Below, in pieces: positions 1-7,769 of a stretch of 35,540 nt of DNA. Position numbers and translations under genes: made by a program. The DNA is taken from positions 1 to 35,540 of the forward strand of contig CAZUZS010000054.1 of assembly GCA_964624795.1 (NCBI GenBank). Reading direction: 5' to 3'. Below the pieces are notes generated by a model, which saw only the letters and a list, made by a program, of their open reading frames with translations, was not told the DNA's origin and ran no database searches. The stretch's first letter is position 1; every line of letters begins with the position of its first letter. This DNA comes from CAZUZS01 sp964624795. Its GTDB lineage: Bacteria > Calditrichota > Calditrichia > RBG-13-44-9.

Positions 1-727
1 TTCGATTCAGCTAACATAAGCAGCCGCTCCGCGAATCGCTGGTTGTGCGGGTCCGGGCCGCCGGCGCGCTGAAGAAACCCCTGAACCGCACCCCGCAGCT
101 CCGATAGAGTAAAATTATCATCTAAAGCATCAGGTAATCTGGAGGCGAATTCGCTGTTTTCTCCCAACGACATGCAGATTTCTTTGATGCGATTTCTATT
201 GTAAACCGGTTCAGGAAAAATTTCGGGAGCGGTGATGTAACGGGTTATTGCATCCATAAAGATTCGATTGGCCGTATCAATTACGCCGCTGCGAAAGGTA
301 ATGGATGATATGTGCCCCTCCCCCACTGCCCGCAGACTGATGATGAAACGGCGGCTGCCTGCGGGAAGCCCTTTCTGGTCAGGGTGCCAGACAATGGACG
401 GATTGAACAACGCAGCGGCCTCGATGGAGTATTCATGGGTGAAATAAGCGCCGATCAACAGTTTCCGGGCATCGCTCACCGGCCGGTTATCGGGCAAAAA
501 TGCGCTTACAGCTTCAAATCGCATGAGAAAATATTTCTCCAAACTTCGGTGGCGATAGCCAAACTCATCTATTACCTGTTCAATCCTGCGATTGACATCT
601 TTTTCGGGCATCGCCATGATTCTCTTGAGGATTTGCCGGACTCTCTCCTCGCTGCCTATCTCGAATGGCCGGAGAAGCACCCGTTTTTTTTCAGGCAGAA
701 TCTTGACTTCGGTTCTTTGTATATTCA
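1..727 (-). CDS. GH130-family protein, N-terminal part (runs off left edge)
   Basis: An open frame of 242 codons continues past the left edge of the window. No ATG lies near its 5' end; the best start is a TTG at 727, seven bases after AAGGA (735-739). The protein has a charged N-terminal segment of about 85 residues, then LIGAYFTHEYS, EAAALFNPSIV, RRFIISLRAVGEGHISS and ITFRSG. From memory, these blocks occur in a long subgroup of glycoside hydrolase family 130 that carries an N-terminal extension before the five-bladed propeller. GH130 members are beta-mannoside phosphorylases or beta-1,2-mannosidases. The catalytic Asp motif would lie beyond the edge, so activity cannot be judged. No signal peptide is visible, so the enzyme is probably cytoplasmic. 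It follows a second, shorter GH130 gene by 72 bp and is the last visible gene of the sugar locus. Family assignment is fairly sure; substrate is inference. Confidence 0.78.
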
Positions 728-734
728 AGCCTGG

Positions 735-739
735 TTCCT
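735..739 (-). promoter_or_regulatory. Shine-Dalgarno deciding a TTG start
   Basis: AAGGA on the minus strand lies seven bases before the TTG at 727. The frame upstream of that TTG has no ATG or GTG before an in-frame TAA, so this site is the main reason for calling a TTG start. Confidence 0.6.
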
Positions 740-799
740 TTTCGAATGAACTTGAGCGTTGGATTAACTTGATGGCACCCGGTTAATCCTGTCAAAAAA

Positions 800-1750
800 T
801 TACAGAACTTTGTGCTGCCACAAGGCATCCAGCAGCCGGGACAATTTGCCTTTAGCCAAACCTACCACCTTATCGGCCCCGCCATAATAAATATGCAGGT
901 CATCGTCAAACTGAACCATGCCCTGCGGGAACACCACATTATTTACGTCCCCCACTTTCTCATACTCCCGCTCCGGTTCCAGAATAGGATACGGCAAACG
1001 GGCGATCACTTTGCGGGGATTTTTCTCATCCAGCAGCGCGGCACCTGCACGATAGGCCGAGTTTTTGTCCACCCCATGATAAACCAGCAGCCAGCCGGCT
1101 TCAGTCCTGATGGGCGGTGGCCCGGTGCCTATTTTTCGTGTTTCCCAATTCTGTGCAGGGCGCAGGATTGTGTGCTTTTCGAGATTTTCAAGATGCCGCT
1201 GCCAATATCCGGCTTCCGGTTGTTGCAGGCACTTCATCTCCTCAAATTCCGCCAATTGAATATTGGGTTCGATCCGGTGCAGGAACATCACCTTCCCCCC
1301 TATTTTTTCCGGGAAGATCATAGCATCTTTATCCTGTATGTCCGGCCCAATCATGCCGTGCTTTTTAAAAGATTTGAAATCTTCTGTTTCGGCCAGCATA
1401 ATGCGGGCGTTTTCCCCTCGTTCCGGAAATTCCCCGTCAAAGCCGGTATAAAAGATGTAATATTTATCTTCAAACGGGACGATACGCGGATCCTCGCATC
1501 CATGCCGCTCAACGTCAAATGAAGGGGTGATTGCCGGTTCCGGGTAGCGGTAGATCGGAATGCCAAACTGCGTCATGCGTGCATACCCGATGGATGATTT
1601 ATTTTCCTTTTTGACACCCCGGTAAAGCAGGTGCAAAACATCATTTTCCCGCACTGCACCCGGATTGAACGCTGCCTGCGATTCCCAGGGGTGCTCTTCG
1701 ATAGCACTAAGTATTATGTCGTGAACCCGTTTTAGCTTGAAATCTCCCAT
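800..1750 (-). CDS. GH130 beta-mannoside phosphorylase/mannosidase
   Basis: A 316-residue protein without signal peptide, the usual length for a compact GH130 five-bladed propeller. Visible family marks are FNPGAV (res. 28-33), LLYRGV (41-46), the GCEDPRI block with the likely catalytic Asp87, FPEKIGGKVMFLHRI (146-160), WLLVYHGV (220-227) and IYYGGAD (287-293). GH130 enzymes either phosphorolyse beta-1,4-mannosides to mannose-1-phosphate or hydrolyse beta-1,2-mannosides. The retained Arg/His positions (HR at 158-159, H225) fit a phosphorylase, but I cannot settle this by eye. The ATG at 1750 is preferred over the TTG at 1756 because AAGGA (1758-1762) sits seven bases before it. The gene follows a lipoprotein gene by 30 bp and precedes a second GH130 gene by 72 bp, so it should be part of the same transcript as the ABC importer. 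Confidence 0.9.
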   Translation of the reverse strand: MGDFKLKRVHDIILSAIEEHPWESQAAFNPGAVRENDVLHLLYRGVKKENKSSIGYARMTQFGIPIYRYPEPAITPSFDVERHGCEDPRIVPFEDKYYIFYTGFDGEFPERGENARIMLAETEDFKSFKKHGMIGPDIQDKDAMIFPEKIGGKVMFLHRIEPNIQLAEFEEMKCLQQPEAGYWQRHLENLEKHTILRPAQNWETRKIGTGPPPIRTEAGWLLVYHGVDKNSAYRAGAALLDEKNPRKVIARLPYPILEPEREYEKVGDVNNVVFPQGMVQFDDDLHIYYGGADKVVGLAKGKLSRLLDALWQHKVL

Positions 1751-1780
1751 TACCAATTCCTTTCTTCGTACGGTCCCTTT

Positions 1781-3097
1781 TCAGTGTGAATTCCCATTTT
1801 TTTCATCATAATATTTTTTAACGGCCTCTTGAGCAATAGAATATTTTTCGATTGCCTGCAGTGTCAGCAAAGCCTCGATGGTGGATTCGGCGCCCGAATT
1901 CTCGTTTATCTTTGTGGTGCTCTCAATGCCGTCAAAACAGCGTCCGGTCTCAGGATTGTAAAGCGCTTTATCGGCAACGTTCTTTCCCAAGAGCCAGCAG
2001 GCAATTTCGGCTGCCTGTTTGGCATATTTCTGATCCCCGGAGAATTGATAGGCAGCCAGACTCCCCATCACCATTGGCCGGACATCATACGCAATTTGGG
2101 GAAATGTCTGGCTGGTTGCTTCTTTTATTTTGCCATTCTCAACCGCAAATTGAATCTGATTCAGGTACCCTTTGCCTATTAGATAAGGATAAAAATATTC
2201 GACCGGAAGTGAAGCGGCCTCCGTAAATTTGTCAGATCCGATTACTTTGCCGGCCCGGAACAGTGCCTCTGGTTGACCGCTGCCCCAGGCGTGCCAGAGA
2301 TTCTGCCAGGAGAGGATGCAGCCGTAGGGGAATGAAGCGGAATCACCCGCCTGCATTTCCACAATTCCGTCGCAGAGCAAGCGAATGGGGCGAAGCAGGA
2401 CACTGTCATGTGTCGTCTTGTAAAATGGGATCAGCCCCAAAAGAAGCTCGGAAGCCTGGTCGCTGGCGGTTCCATAAGGCAGCCAGTCCGGCTGACGGAT
2501 GCCTTTATTTTCCTTGAATTGCGGATAACTCTGCAGAACCGAATCTATGGCCGGAAATACCTTTGCCAGACTTTTTTTCAATTTTGAAGCATAATCCGGA
2601 TTGACATCCTTGAAATAAGCATACGATTCTCCCAACGCCCAAACTGCCCGCCACGTCCACCAGTCCGCCTTGGGCAGGCTGTTTTCACGCGTGGTATTGA
2701 TTGTTAAATCCGCATAAACAAAATTGTAGAATAATCCGTTCCGCGCCTGCATATGAAGAATGAATTCGATAAGATTTCTGGCTTTTCCCAGACTGGCGGG
2801 CTGCCCGGCATCCCGATAATGGCGAAGATAAAAAACCGCCGCCCGTGCCGCATCGTCCACGCAGGCAGTACCTTCACCGGATGCATCCGCCCATTCATAT
2901 TTAGGATAATCTGCGTAGATATGAACAATTGCCATCGGTTTGCCGGCAATTTCAACTTCCTGATACAGATGATCCAGATGGGAAAGATTCAGCAGGGAAT
3001 TATTCTGGCCGGGTTTGGGGAATGTGCAGCTCGCTATAAAAAGCAAGCAAAAAAACAAGTGTCGAAAGCATCTGCCGCTTTTTGTAAGCTTTTTCAT
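1781..3097 (-). CDS. Lipoprotein, putative alpha/alpha-toroid glycosidase-like
   Basis: A 438-residue protein starting at the ATG at 3097, with a basic N-terminus, a hydrophobic stretch and a lipobox FIASC (Cys24), so it should be a lipid-anchored envelope protein. The frame can be extended to 3193, but those 32 extra codons are the translation of an interspersed palindromic element (3106-3172) and lie in front of the signal peptide, so they are left out. The body is helical and rich in Trp and aromatic residues, with CVDDAARAAVFYLRHY, WWTWRAVWALGESYAYF and a C-terminal NENSGAEST block. The alternation of such helices resembles (alpha/alpha)6-toroid glycoside hydrolases or lyases, but I do not recognise a named family. 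Its position between the ABC permeases and the GH130 genes suggests a role in trimming the imported glycan in the periplasm. The catalytic role is inference; the coding call is firm. Confidence 0.8.
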   Translation of the reverse strand: MKKLTKSGRCFRHLFFCLLFIASCTFPKPGQNNSLLNLSHLDHLYQEVEIAGKPMAIVHIYADYPKYEWADASGEGTACVDDAARAAVFYLRHYRDAGQPASLGKARNLIEFILHMQARNGLFYNFVYADLTINTTRENSLPKADWWTWRAVWALGESYAYFKDVNPDYASKLKKSLAKVFPAIDSVLQSYPQFKENKGIRQPDWLPYGTASDQASELLLGLIPFYKTTHDSVLLRPIRLLCDGIVEMQAGDSASFPYGCILSWQNLWHAWGSGQPEALFRAGKVIGSDKFTEAASLPVEYFYPYLIGKGYLNQIQFAVENGKIKEATSQTFPQIAYDVRPMVMGSLAAYQFSGDQKYAKQAAEIACWLLGKNVADKALYNPETGRCFDGIESTTKINENSGAESTIEALLTLQAIEKYSIAQEAVKKYYDEKNGNSH

Positions 3098-3105
3098 TTC
3101 CGGAG

Positions 3106-3172
3106 ACATCCCCCCCACCCCCATTTCGGCAAGCTCAATACATCGCCTTCGAAGGGGGGAAAGGAGGGATGT
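3106..3172. repeat. Interspersed imperfect palindrome element
   Basis: The outer ten bases are an inverted repeat with one mismatch (ACATCCCCCC against GGAGGGATGT). Inside lie a C-rich and a G-rich tract around a core TTCGGCAAGCTCAATAC that resembles the widespread intergenic TTCGACAAGCTCAGT-type repeats known from many bacterial genomes. The element sits between the ABC permease gene and the lipoprotein gene, and when translated on the minus strand it gives a spurious LRRRCIELAEMGVGG extension. RNA from it could fold into a long hairpin inside the operon. Confidence 0.6.
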
Positions 3173-3225
3173 AATTGGCTTAAGTTCTTTCATAATGTTT
3201 TTCGATTTTGGCTTTATTGTTGTTC

Positions 3226-4035
3226 CTATTCCTTCAGCCCCGTCGATGCCATGCTCTGAATGAAATATCGCTGGAAAAACATGTAGGCGACGATGATTGG
3301 TATCGCCAATATGGTTGCTGAGGCCAGCTTCACACCCAATTGCGACTCTGCTCGTCCGCCAAGAACAAATAGCGTTACCAACTGCGGCATGGTCATTAGC
3401 TCTTCCTTACGTACCACGATAAGCGGCCACAATACTTCGTTCCAGGAGGCCATGAATGTAATTATCCCTACTGTGACCAGCGCCGGCACTGCATTCGGCC
3501 ACAAAATGCGAAACAGGATTTGCCGGTCCGAGCAACCATCAATGCGAGCAGCATCAATCAAATCTTGTGGCAGGCTCATAAAATACTGGCGAAACATGAT
3601 GATGCCCAGCGCATTCATCAGGTATGGAACGACCAGGCCCATATAGGAGTCCACCCAGCCTAGCTTGACCATGATAATGTATTGTGGGATCAGGGTAATC
3701 TGGAACGGCAGCGTCATGGTGAAAATAATGATATAAAAAATCAGGTTTCGTCCCCGGAATTCCAGCCGGGAAAGCGCATATCCTACCATGGAGCCGAATA
3801 CCAACACACCGGCGGTTATAGAGAGCGAAACAATCAGGCTGTTGAGAAACGCCCTGAATATAGGGATTTTCTGCACCATTTGCTGGTAGCCGTTGAGTGT
3901 GAAGGTCGAGGGGAAAAGGGTCAACCTGGTAATCTCCTGTTCCGGTGCGAGCGAAGCGCTTAACATCCACAAAAATGGATAGAGGAAAACAATCGCTCCC
4001 AATATGAGAAAAATATGTAAAAAGAGCCGTTTCAT
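3226..4035 (-). CDS. Carbohydrate ABC transporter permease, MalG type
   Basis: A 269-residue inner-membrane protein with about six hydrophobic segments, beginning MKRLFLHIFLILGAIVFLYP. The cytoplasmic EAA loop that contacts the ATPase is visible as DAARIDGCSDRQILFRI followed by LWPNAVPAL, which is typical of the CUT1 family MalG-like subunit. The start at 4035 is preferred over a longer frame to 4080 because GAGGGG (4042-4047) lies six bases upstream and because the longer form would overlap the preceding permease gene. That Shine-Dalgarno overlaps the stop codon of the upstream permease (4046-4048), so translation is probably coupled. Together with its partner it should form the pore that imports an oligosaccharide delivered by the solute-binding lipoprotein encoded upstream. 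Confidence 0.93.
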   Translation of the reverse strand: MKRLFLHIFLILGAIVFLYPFLWMLSASLAPEQEITRLTLFPSTFTLNGYQQMVQKIPIFRAFLNSLIVSLSITAGVLVFGSMVGYALSRLEFRGRNLIFYIIIFTMTLPFQITLIPQYIIMVKLGWVDSYMGLVVPYLMNALGIIMFRQYFMSLPQDLIDAARIDGCSDRQILFRILWPNAVPALVTVGIITFMASWNEVLWPLIVVRKEELMTMPQLVTLFVLGGRAESQLGVKLASATILAIPIIVAYMFFQRYFIQSMASTGLKE

Positions 4036-4045
4036 TCGCAACCCC

Positions 4046-4993
4046 TCAAATCTCTTTCTCCACAAATTTGCGCTGGACAATTACAACCGCCAAAATCAAT
4101 AGCGCAAAGAAAAATCCCAGCGTTGCCGCATATCCCATGTGATAGAAGAAAAAACCTTCACGGTAAATGTAGAGCACTGCGGACAATGTGCTGTTCAAAG
4201 GACCGCCGTCAGTCATGATATACGGTTCAATAAATAACGAAAATCCTCCAATGGTGGACAATATGACCACCATGAAAAAAGTGGGGTTGATCATAGGCAG
4301 AGTGATGTGCCGGAATTTCTGCCAGTGCGAAGCGCCTTCCATGTCGGCAGCCTCATAATACTGCTGTGGAACGCCTTGCAAGCCCACCAGAAAGAGCACA
4401 ATATAGAGTCCTACATTTTTCCAGGTGGCCATGATAGCAATGGATGGCATCGCAACGTTGGGATCCAGCAGCCAGCCAACTTTTCCCAAGCCTGCCCATA
4501 CCAGTAACCGGTTGAGCACACCGGTGTCGTAGCCGTAAAGCTGCTGCCACATATAGGTGATCACCACGCCGGATACCACCACCGGCAGGAAAAACGCCGC
4601 CCTGTAGAATCCCCGCAATTTCAGCTTCTGGTTCAGCATTTCTGCAAAGAACAGCGCCACAATGATTTGCAGGGGAATATGAATGACAAGAAAAGTTATG
4701 GTGTTCAGAATAGCTTTAAAAAACAGGCGATCGTGAAACAGATGATAAAAATTACCCATTCCGATGTATTCCATCGGTGAAATGATGTTCCAGCGATGAA
4801 ATATCAGCACCAGCGAGAAAATGACCGGGAACGCCACAAAGACCAGCAGATGAAGGATGTAGGGGGACACCATGAGGTAGGGTGTCATTTTCTTCTTGTT
4901 AATTCGGAGCAGCGGCGCTTTTTCAGGCTGCCGATCAAGGGCAGATTCTGTTGCTGTTTCAGTTTGTTTTCTTAATAAATTTATTGAATTCAA
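4046..4993 (-). CDS. Carbohydrate ABC transporter permease, MalF type
   Basis: A 315-residue membrane protein: a polar N-terminal tail of about 35 residues, then a first membrane segment starting MTPYLMVSPYILHLLVF, five more hydrophobic segments and the EAA loop EAADMEGASHWQKFRHI-TLPMI. This is the MalF-like half of a CUT1 sugar importer. The longest frame reaches 5044 but its first 17 codons come from the end of an interspersed element. A TTG at 4993 preceded by GAGG (4999-5002) at five bases is the better start. The gene ends ten bases before the MalG-type gene. No ABC ATPase is encoded in the window; in this family a shared MsmK/UgpC-type ATPase is often encoded elsewhere. Confidence 0.92.
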   Translation of the reverse strand: MNSINLLRKQTETATESALDRQPEKAPLLRINKKKMTPYLMVSPYILHLLVFVAFPVIFSLVLIFHRWNIISPMEYIGMGNFYHLFHDRLFFKAILNTITFLVIHIPLQIIVALFFAEMLNQKLKLRGFYRAAFFLPVVVSGVVITYMWQQLYGYDTGVLNRLLVWAGLGKVGWLLDPNVAMPSIAIMATWKNVGLYIVLFLVGLQGVPQQYYEAADMEGASHWQKFRHITLPMINPTFFMVVILSTIGGFSLFIEPYIMTDGGPLNSTLSAVLYIYREGFFFYHMGYAATLGFFFALLILAVVIVQRKFVEKEI

Positions 4994-5016
4994 TTTTTCC
5001 TCTAATTCACGAGTAA

Positions 5017-5313
5017 ATTTTGCTGCGAAGACACAAGGGCACAAGAAAGATTTGTTCTTATAAGTTGTTGAAACGGCTCAGACCATTTATGATTCTTATT
5101 AACACCGGGATTAATCCCGGTGTTAATGAAATGATCTTTCTTTTGAAAGCCGTTTCAACGGTTTTTCTTGAACTTTCGCCGAAGTACAGCTATGCATCTC
5201 CTAATTTCATCAATCACCAGCAAAGTTTTGAATATCTCTGAATGATGACTCTGCTGACCAAATGGCTTAAATATTTAGTGCACCTTCGTGTCTTTGTGCT
5301 TTTGTGGCAAAAT
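5017..5313. repeat. Composite interspersed element with imperfect terminal inverted repeats
   Basis: The 357-bp gap between the solute-binding gene and the MalF-type gene is filled by a structured, apparently non-coding element. Its ends are imperfect inverted repeats of about 29 bp: 5017-5045 (ATTTTGCTGCGAAGACACAA...) and 5284-5313 (complement ATTTTGCCACAAAAGCACAA...). Inside are inverted arms GTTGAAACGGCT (5067-5078) and AGCCGTTTCAAC (5148-5159), a 30-bp perfect palindrome (5098-5127) and a small CTTTC/GAAAG hairpin (5136-5149). No transposase is present, so it is MITE-like or a mosaic of smaller palindromic repeats. It separates the SBP gene from its permeases and could act as a processing or attenuation site; that role is inference. 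Confidence 0.6.
5098..5127. repeat. 30-bp perfect palindrome
   Basis: The left half ATTAACACCGGGATT is the exact reverse complement of the right half (5113-5127). It has no loop and no T-run behind it on either strand, so it is a poor intrinsic terminator but would form a very stable cruciform or RNA hairpin. It sits at the centre of the composite element. Confidence 0.85.
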
Positions 5314-5321
5314 AGCCACAA
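5302..5321. terminator. Stem-loop after the solute-binding gene
   Basis: TTGTGGC (5302-5308) pairs perfectly with GCCACAA (5315-5321) around a six-base loop, about 30 bases past the stop of the solute-binding gene. No clear T-run follows on the minus strand, so it may be an RNA-stabilising end or partial terminator between the binding-protein gene and the permease genes, a common way to raise binding-protein levels. It overlaps the right end of the composite element. Confidence 0.35.
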
Positions 5322-5350
5322 CATAATTGCACTGTCTATCTACTGCACCG

Positions 5351-6634
5351 CTAATAAACAATCAGCCTGGCGGCTTTCGCAGCATCGAAAATGGCCTCCT
5401 CCGGCGATTTCTTGCCGTAAACAACACAGGCCTCATACTCCTGCGAAATGATATCAAATACTTCTTTCAGAACCGGAGAATTATCAGTGCCCTTCACAAA
5501 TTTTGCCTGGCGTGCAAATGGCAGCATCTTGGGATTTTGACGGAAATAGTCCTCAAATACAGGATCTTCCGCCAGGTTCCATCGCCGGGGTAGCTGATTG
5601 GTCATCTCCAAAAGGCGTAAATCATTTTCTTTGGATACCACCAATTTCAGAAATTTCCAGGCATTTTCAGGATTTTTGCAGGTATTGAAGATGACAATAT
5701 TCTTGGGGTCGCAATAGGTATAAGGCTGTCCTTTGAAATCGTCCGGCACCGGCATGGGGGAAAAGTCATACTCAAATCCTTTCGGCTTGAAATGCTCGGC
5801 GTGCATAATTTCCCACGGCCCGGTAAAACGAGTCGCGATGACACCCGATAGAAAAACATCCTGCCGGGCGGAAAGCCGTTCTTTCGAAAAATAGTTTTTC
5901 TCGTAGATGGTCCTCAGAAATTTGAATACATTCACCGCAAAAGAATTATCAAAAACGATCCGGTTGTTTTGAACCAGATGGCCTCCGTGGGAAGCCGCCA
6001 GGTAGAGCGGGTAGAAATCGAAAAACCGCTGCCACCACCTGACCATCACCTCCGAATAGCCGACCCATTGATCGACATAGCCATCTCCGTCAAGATCTCG
6101 TTTAAAACGTTCCCCGGCTTCCAGGAATTCGGAATAGGTTCTCGGCGGGGTCTCGAAACCAATCCCTTTCATCATTTTGGTGTTGTTAATCAGCATTATG
6201 GGATTGATTTTCCACGGGATCTGGTAAATGTGGCCATCCCGGGAAGTCACCTCGGCAATGGTCTGGCTGTCGCATCGCTGTTGAAGGAATTCCAGAAAAC
6301 CGGTCAGCGTGTCCAGCGGCACCAACACACCGGCTTCCGCATAGGCTTCCACATCGCCCTGCCACATGTTAGAATAGATGTCGGGAGTCGTTTTTCCCAC
6401 CACCGCCGCCAGAATCACCTCCTCGCTGGACTGCCCTTCCGGCACCGGCTGAAATTGCATAATCGCATCGGGATGCTGCTGATTCCACTTTTTGACAATA
6501 GCACGAGAGAATTTTATTTCGTAGGTATTGTTAGATGACCAATAGGTCAGCGCGCTATCCGAATTTCCGGTAGATTCACCACAAGAAAGGAAAAGGAGCC
6601 AGCATAATATAAGAAGCAGTAAAATTCTATTCAT
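5351..6634 (-). CDS. Sugar ABC transporter solute-binding lipoprotein
   Basis: A 427-residue protein with a lipoprotein signal MNRILLLLILCWLLFLSC (Cys18 lipidated). The mature part begins with LTYWSSNN, and shows TPDIYSNMWQGDVEAYAEAG, IPWKINPIMLINNTKMM, and ATRFTGPWEIM, the usual landmarks of extracellular solute-binding proteins of family 1 (CUT1 sugar importers). A D-x-D-x-D-G-like DLDGDGYVDQW segment could bind calcium. The ATG at 6634 is chosen over a frame start at 6763 because it begins directly with the signal peptide and avoids overlapping the upstream gene; its Shine-Dalgarno is weak. It lies 94 bp after the PorV-like gene and upstream of the two permease genes, and should deliver the oligosaccharide to them. 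The exact ligand is unknown; the GH130 context suggests a beta-mannoside. Confidence 0.93.
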   Translation of the reverse strand: MNRILLLLILCWLLFLSCGESTGNSDSALTYWSSNNTYEIKFSRAIVKKWNQQHPDAIMQFQPVPEGQSSEEVILAAVVGKTTPDIYSNMWQGDVEAYAEAGVLVPLDTLTGFLEFLQQRCDSQTIAEVTSRDGHIYQIPWKINPIMLINNTKMMKGIGFETPPRTYSEFLEAGERFKRDLDGDGYVDQWVGYSEVMVRWWQRFFDFYPLYLAASHGGHLVQNNRIVFDNSFAVNVFKFLRTIYEKNYFSKERLSARQDVFLSGVIATRFTGPWEIMHAEHFKPKGFEYDFSPMPVPDDFKGQPYTYCDPKNIVIFNTCKNPENAWKFLKLVVSKENDLRLLEMTNQLPRRWNLAEDPVFEDYFRQNPKMLPFARQAKFVKGTDNSPVLKEVFDIISQEYEACVVYGKKSPEEAIFDAAKAARLIVY

Positions 6635-6728
6635 TCGCACCAATAAGTGATTCTTGTAGTACTTCGTGAATCGCAGTCCGAAATTTATATCCGATAATTT
6701 GTGATTCAAGACCCGGCTTTTGTGCCGA

Positions 6729-7754
6729 TCAAAAACCCAGGCACAGGGAAAAACGCTGGGCATTGTTCAACCGGCCGAAATCTGCATAGGCGTAATCAAG
6801 CGTAACTCTGAAATTATTCATCAGGCGGCTTGAAAAACCGGCACCCAGGGTATATCCCTCTTCACTGTCCTGCAAAAACAGATTGCGATATCCGCCCCGC
6901 AGGAAAAACAGCTCCTTGAAGGCATACTCCATACCCAGATGCATGCTCTCGGTATTATTTATGGGATGCATCGCTTCAGTGGCGACCGTTAACCGGTTAG
7001 AGTTTGTCTGAAACACCTCCATCGCCAGACCGGCCTGGAAATTAAGCGGCAGGGGCCACTTTTGCGTTTGGTACTCCGCGAATATCCGGTCGTTATTTCC
7101 CAACTGATTGGGATCGGGATCATGATAGACCAGGAGATCATCACCGGTCATCTGCAAATCGCTGCCAAAATTGGTGAGGGAAGCGCCGATTCGCATGTTG
7201 TTCAAACCTGTTGTAAAGAGGGTTCCGATGTCCAGGGCAAATCCCTGCGCACCTTCCTTCCAGATTTTCTGGTGAACATATTTCCCGGTAAACCCGATAG
7301 AAAATCGTTCGGTGAGATTAAAGCCGTAGGAAAGCGCAATGGCCATATCATTTACCTGGAAATATTCGCCGGTTCCTTCCGGCTGGTCAACTGTTCGTAC
7401 CAGCATATCTTCCATGCTGAGTGAAGTAATACTGGCACCCAGTGTGCCGGCGCGACCGAGCGGAACAATAGCGCCTGCATAATCGAAGCTGACATCGGCG
7501 ATCCAGTTGGTATGCACAAAAATGATGGCCGGTCGATGCTGCCTGGCAATACCGGATGGATTCCAGTAGAGCGCACTGACATCATTCGCAGTCGCCACAA
7601 ATGCGCCCCCCATGCCAATCGCCCGCGCTCCTACGCCGATTTCCAAAAACGGCGCAGAAGTGGTGGCGACATTTGTAACATCTCCACCGGATTGCGCGGG
7701 AGCATACAGCACAAAAAACAACAACATAACCAATATATAAATGATCCGATTCAT
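6729..7754 (-). CDS. PorV/PorQ-family outer-membrane beta-barrel protein
   Basis: A 341-residue protein with a Sec signal peptide ending near APAQSGG, followed by the family block GVGARAIGMGGAFVA and ALYWNPSGIA, then alternating beta strands with glycine turns to a C-terminal aromatic residue (SLCLGF). This matches the PorV/PorQ (UPF0164) family, FadL-like barrels; PorV itself shuttles T9SS cargo from the translocon to the attachment complex. A GTG at 7760 is an alternative start two codons earlier. The gene is 15 bp after the gene for the 1106-residue secreted protein and is third in the row TonB receptor, secreted protein, PorV-like. A locus-specific PorV paralogue suggests a dedicated partner for that secreted protein rather than the general T9SS component; this is inference. 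Confidence 0.88.
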   Translation of the reverse strand: MNRIIYILVMLLFFVLYAPAQSGGDVTNVATTSAPFLEIGVGARAIGMGGAFVATANDVSALYWNPSGIARQHRPAIIFVHTNWIADVSFDYAGAIVPLGRAGTLGASITSLSMEDMLVRTVDQPEGTGEYFQVNDMAIALSYGFNLTERFSIGFTGKYVHQKIWKEGAQGFALDIGTLFTTGLNNMRIGASLTNFGSDLQMTGDDLLVYHDPDPNQLGNNDRIFAEYQTQKWPLPLNFQAGLAMEVFQTNSNRLTVATEAMHPINNTESMHLGMEYAFKELFFLRGGYRNLFLQDSEEGYTLGAGFSSRLMNNFRVTLDYAYADFGRLNNAQRFSLCLGF

Positions 7755-7769
7755 AGCCACACCCGATTA

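Noticed and set aside
312..1522. Plus-strand frames of 145 and 236 codons opposite the GH130 genes
   Set aside because: They are antisense shadows of recognised GH130 coding frames and have no family features.
5242..5593. Plus-strand frames of 69 and 88 codons near the end of the solute-binding gene
   Set aside because: They overlap the composite repeat element and the antisense of a clear solute-binding protein; no motifs.
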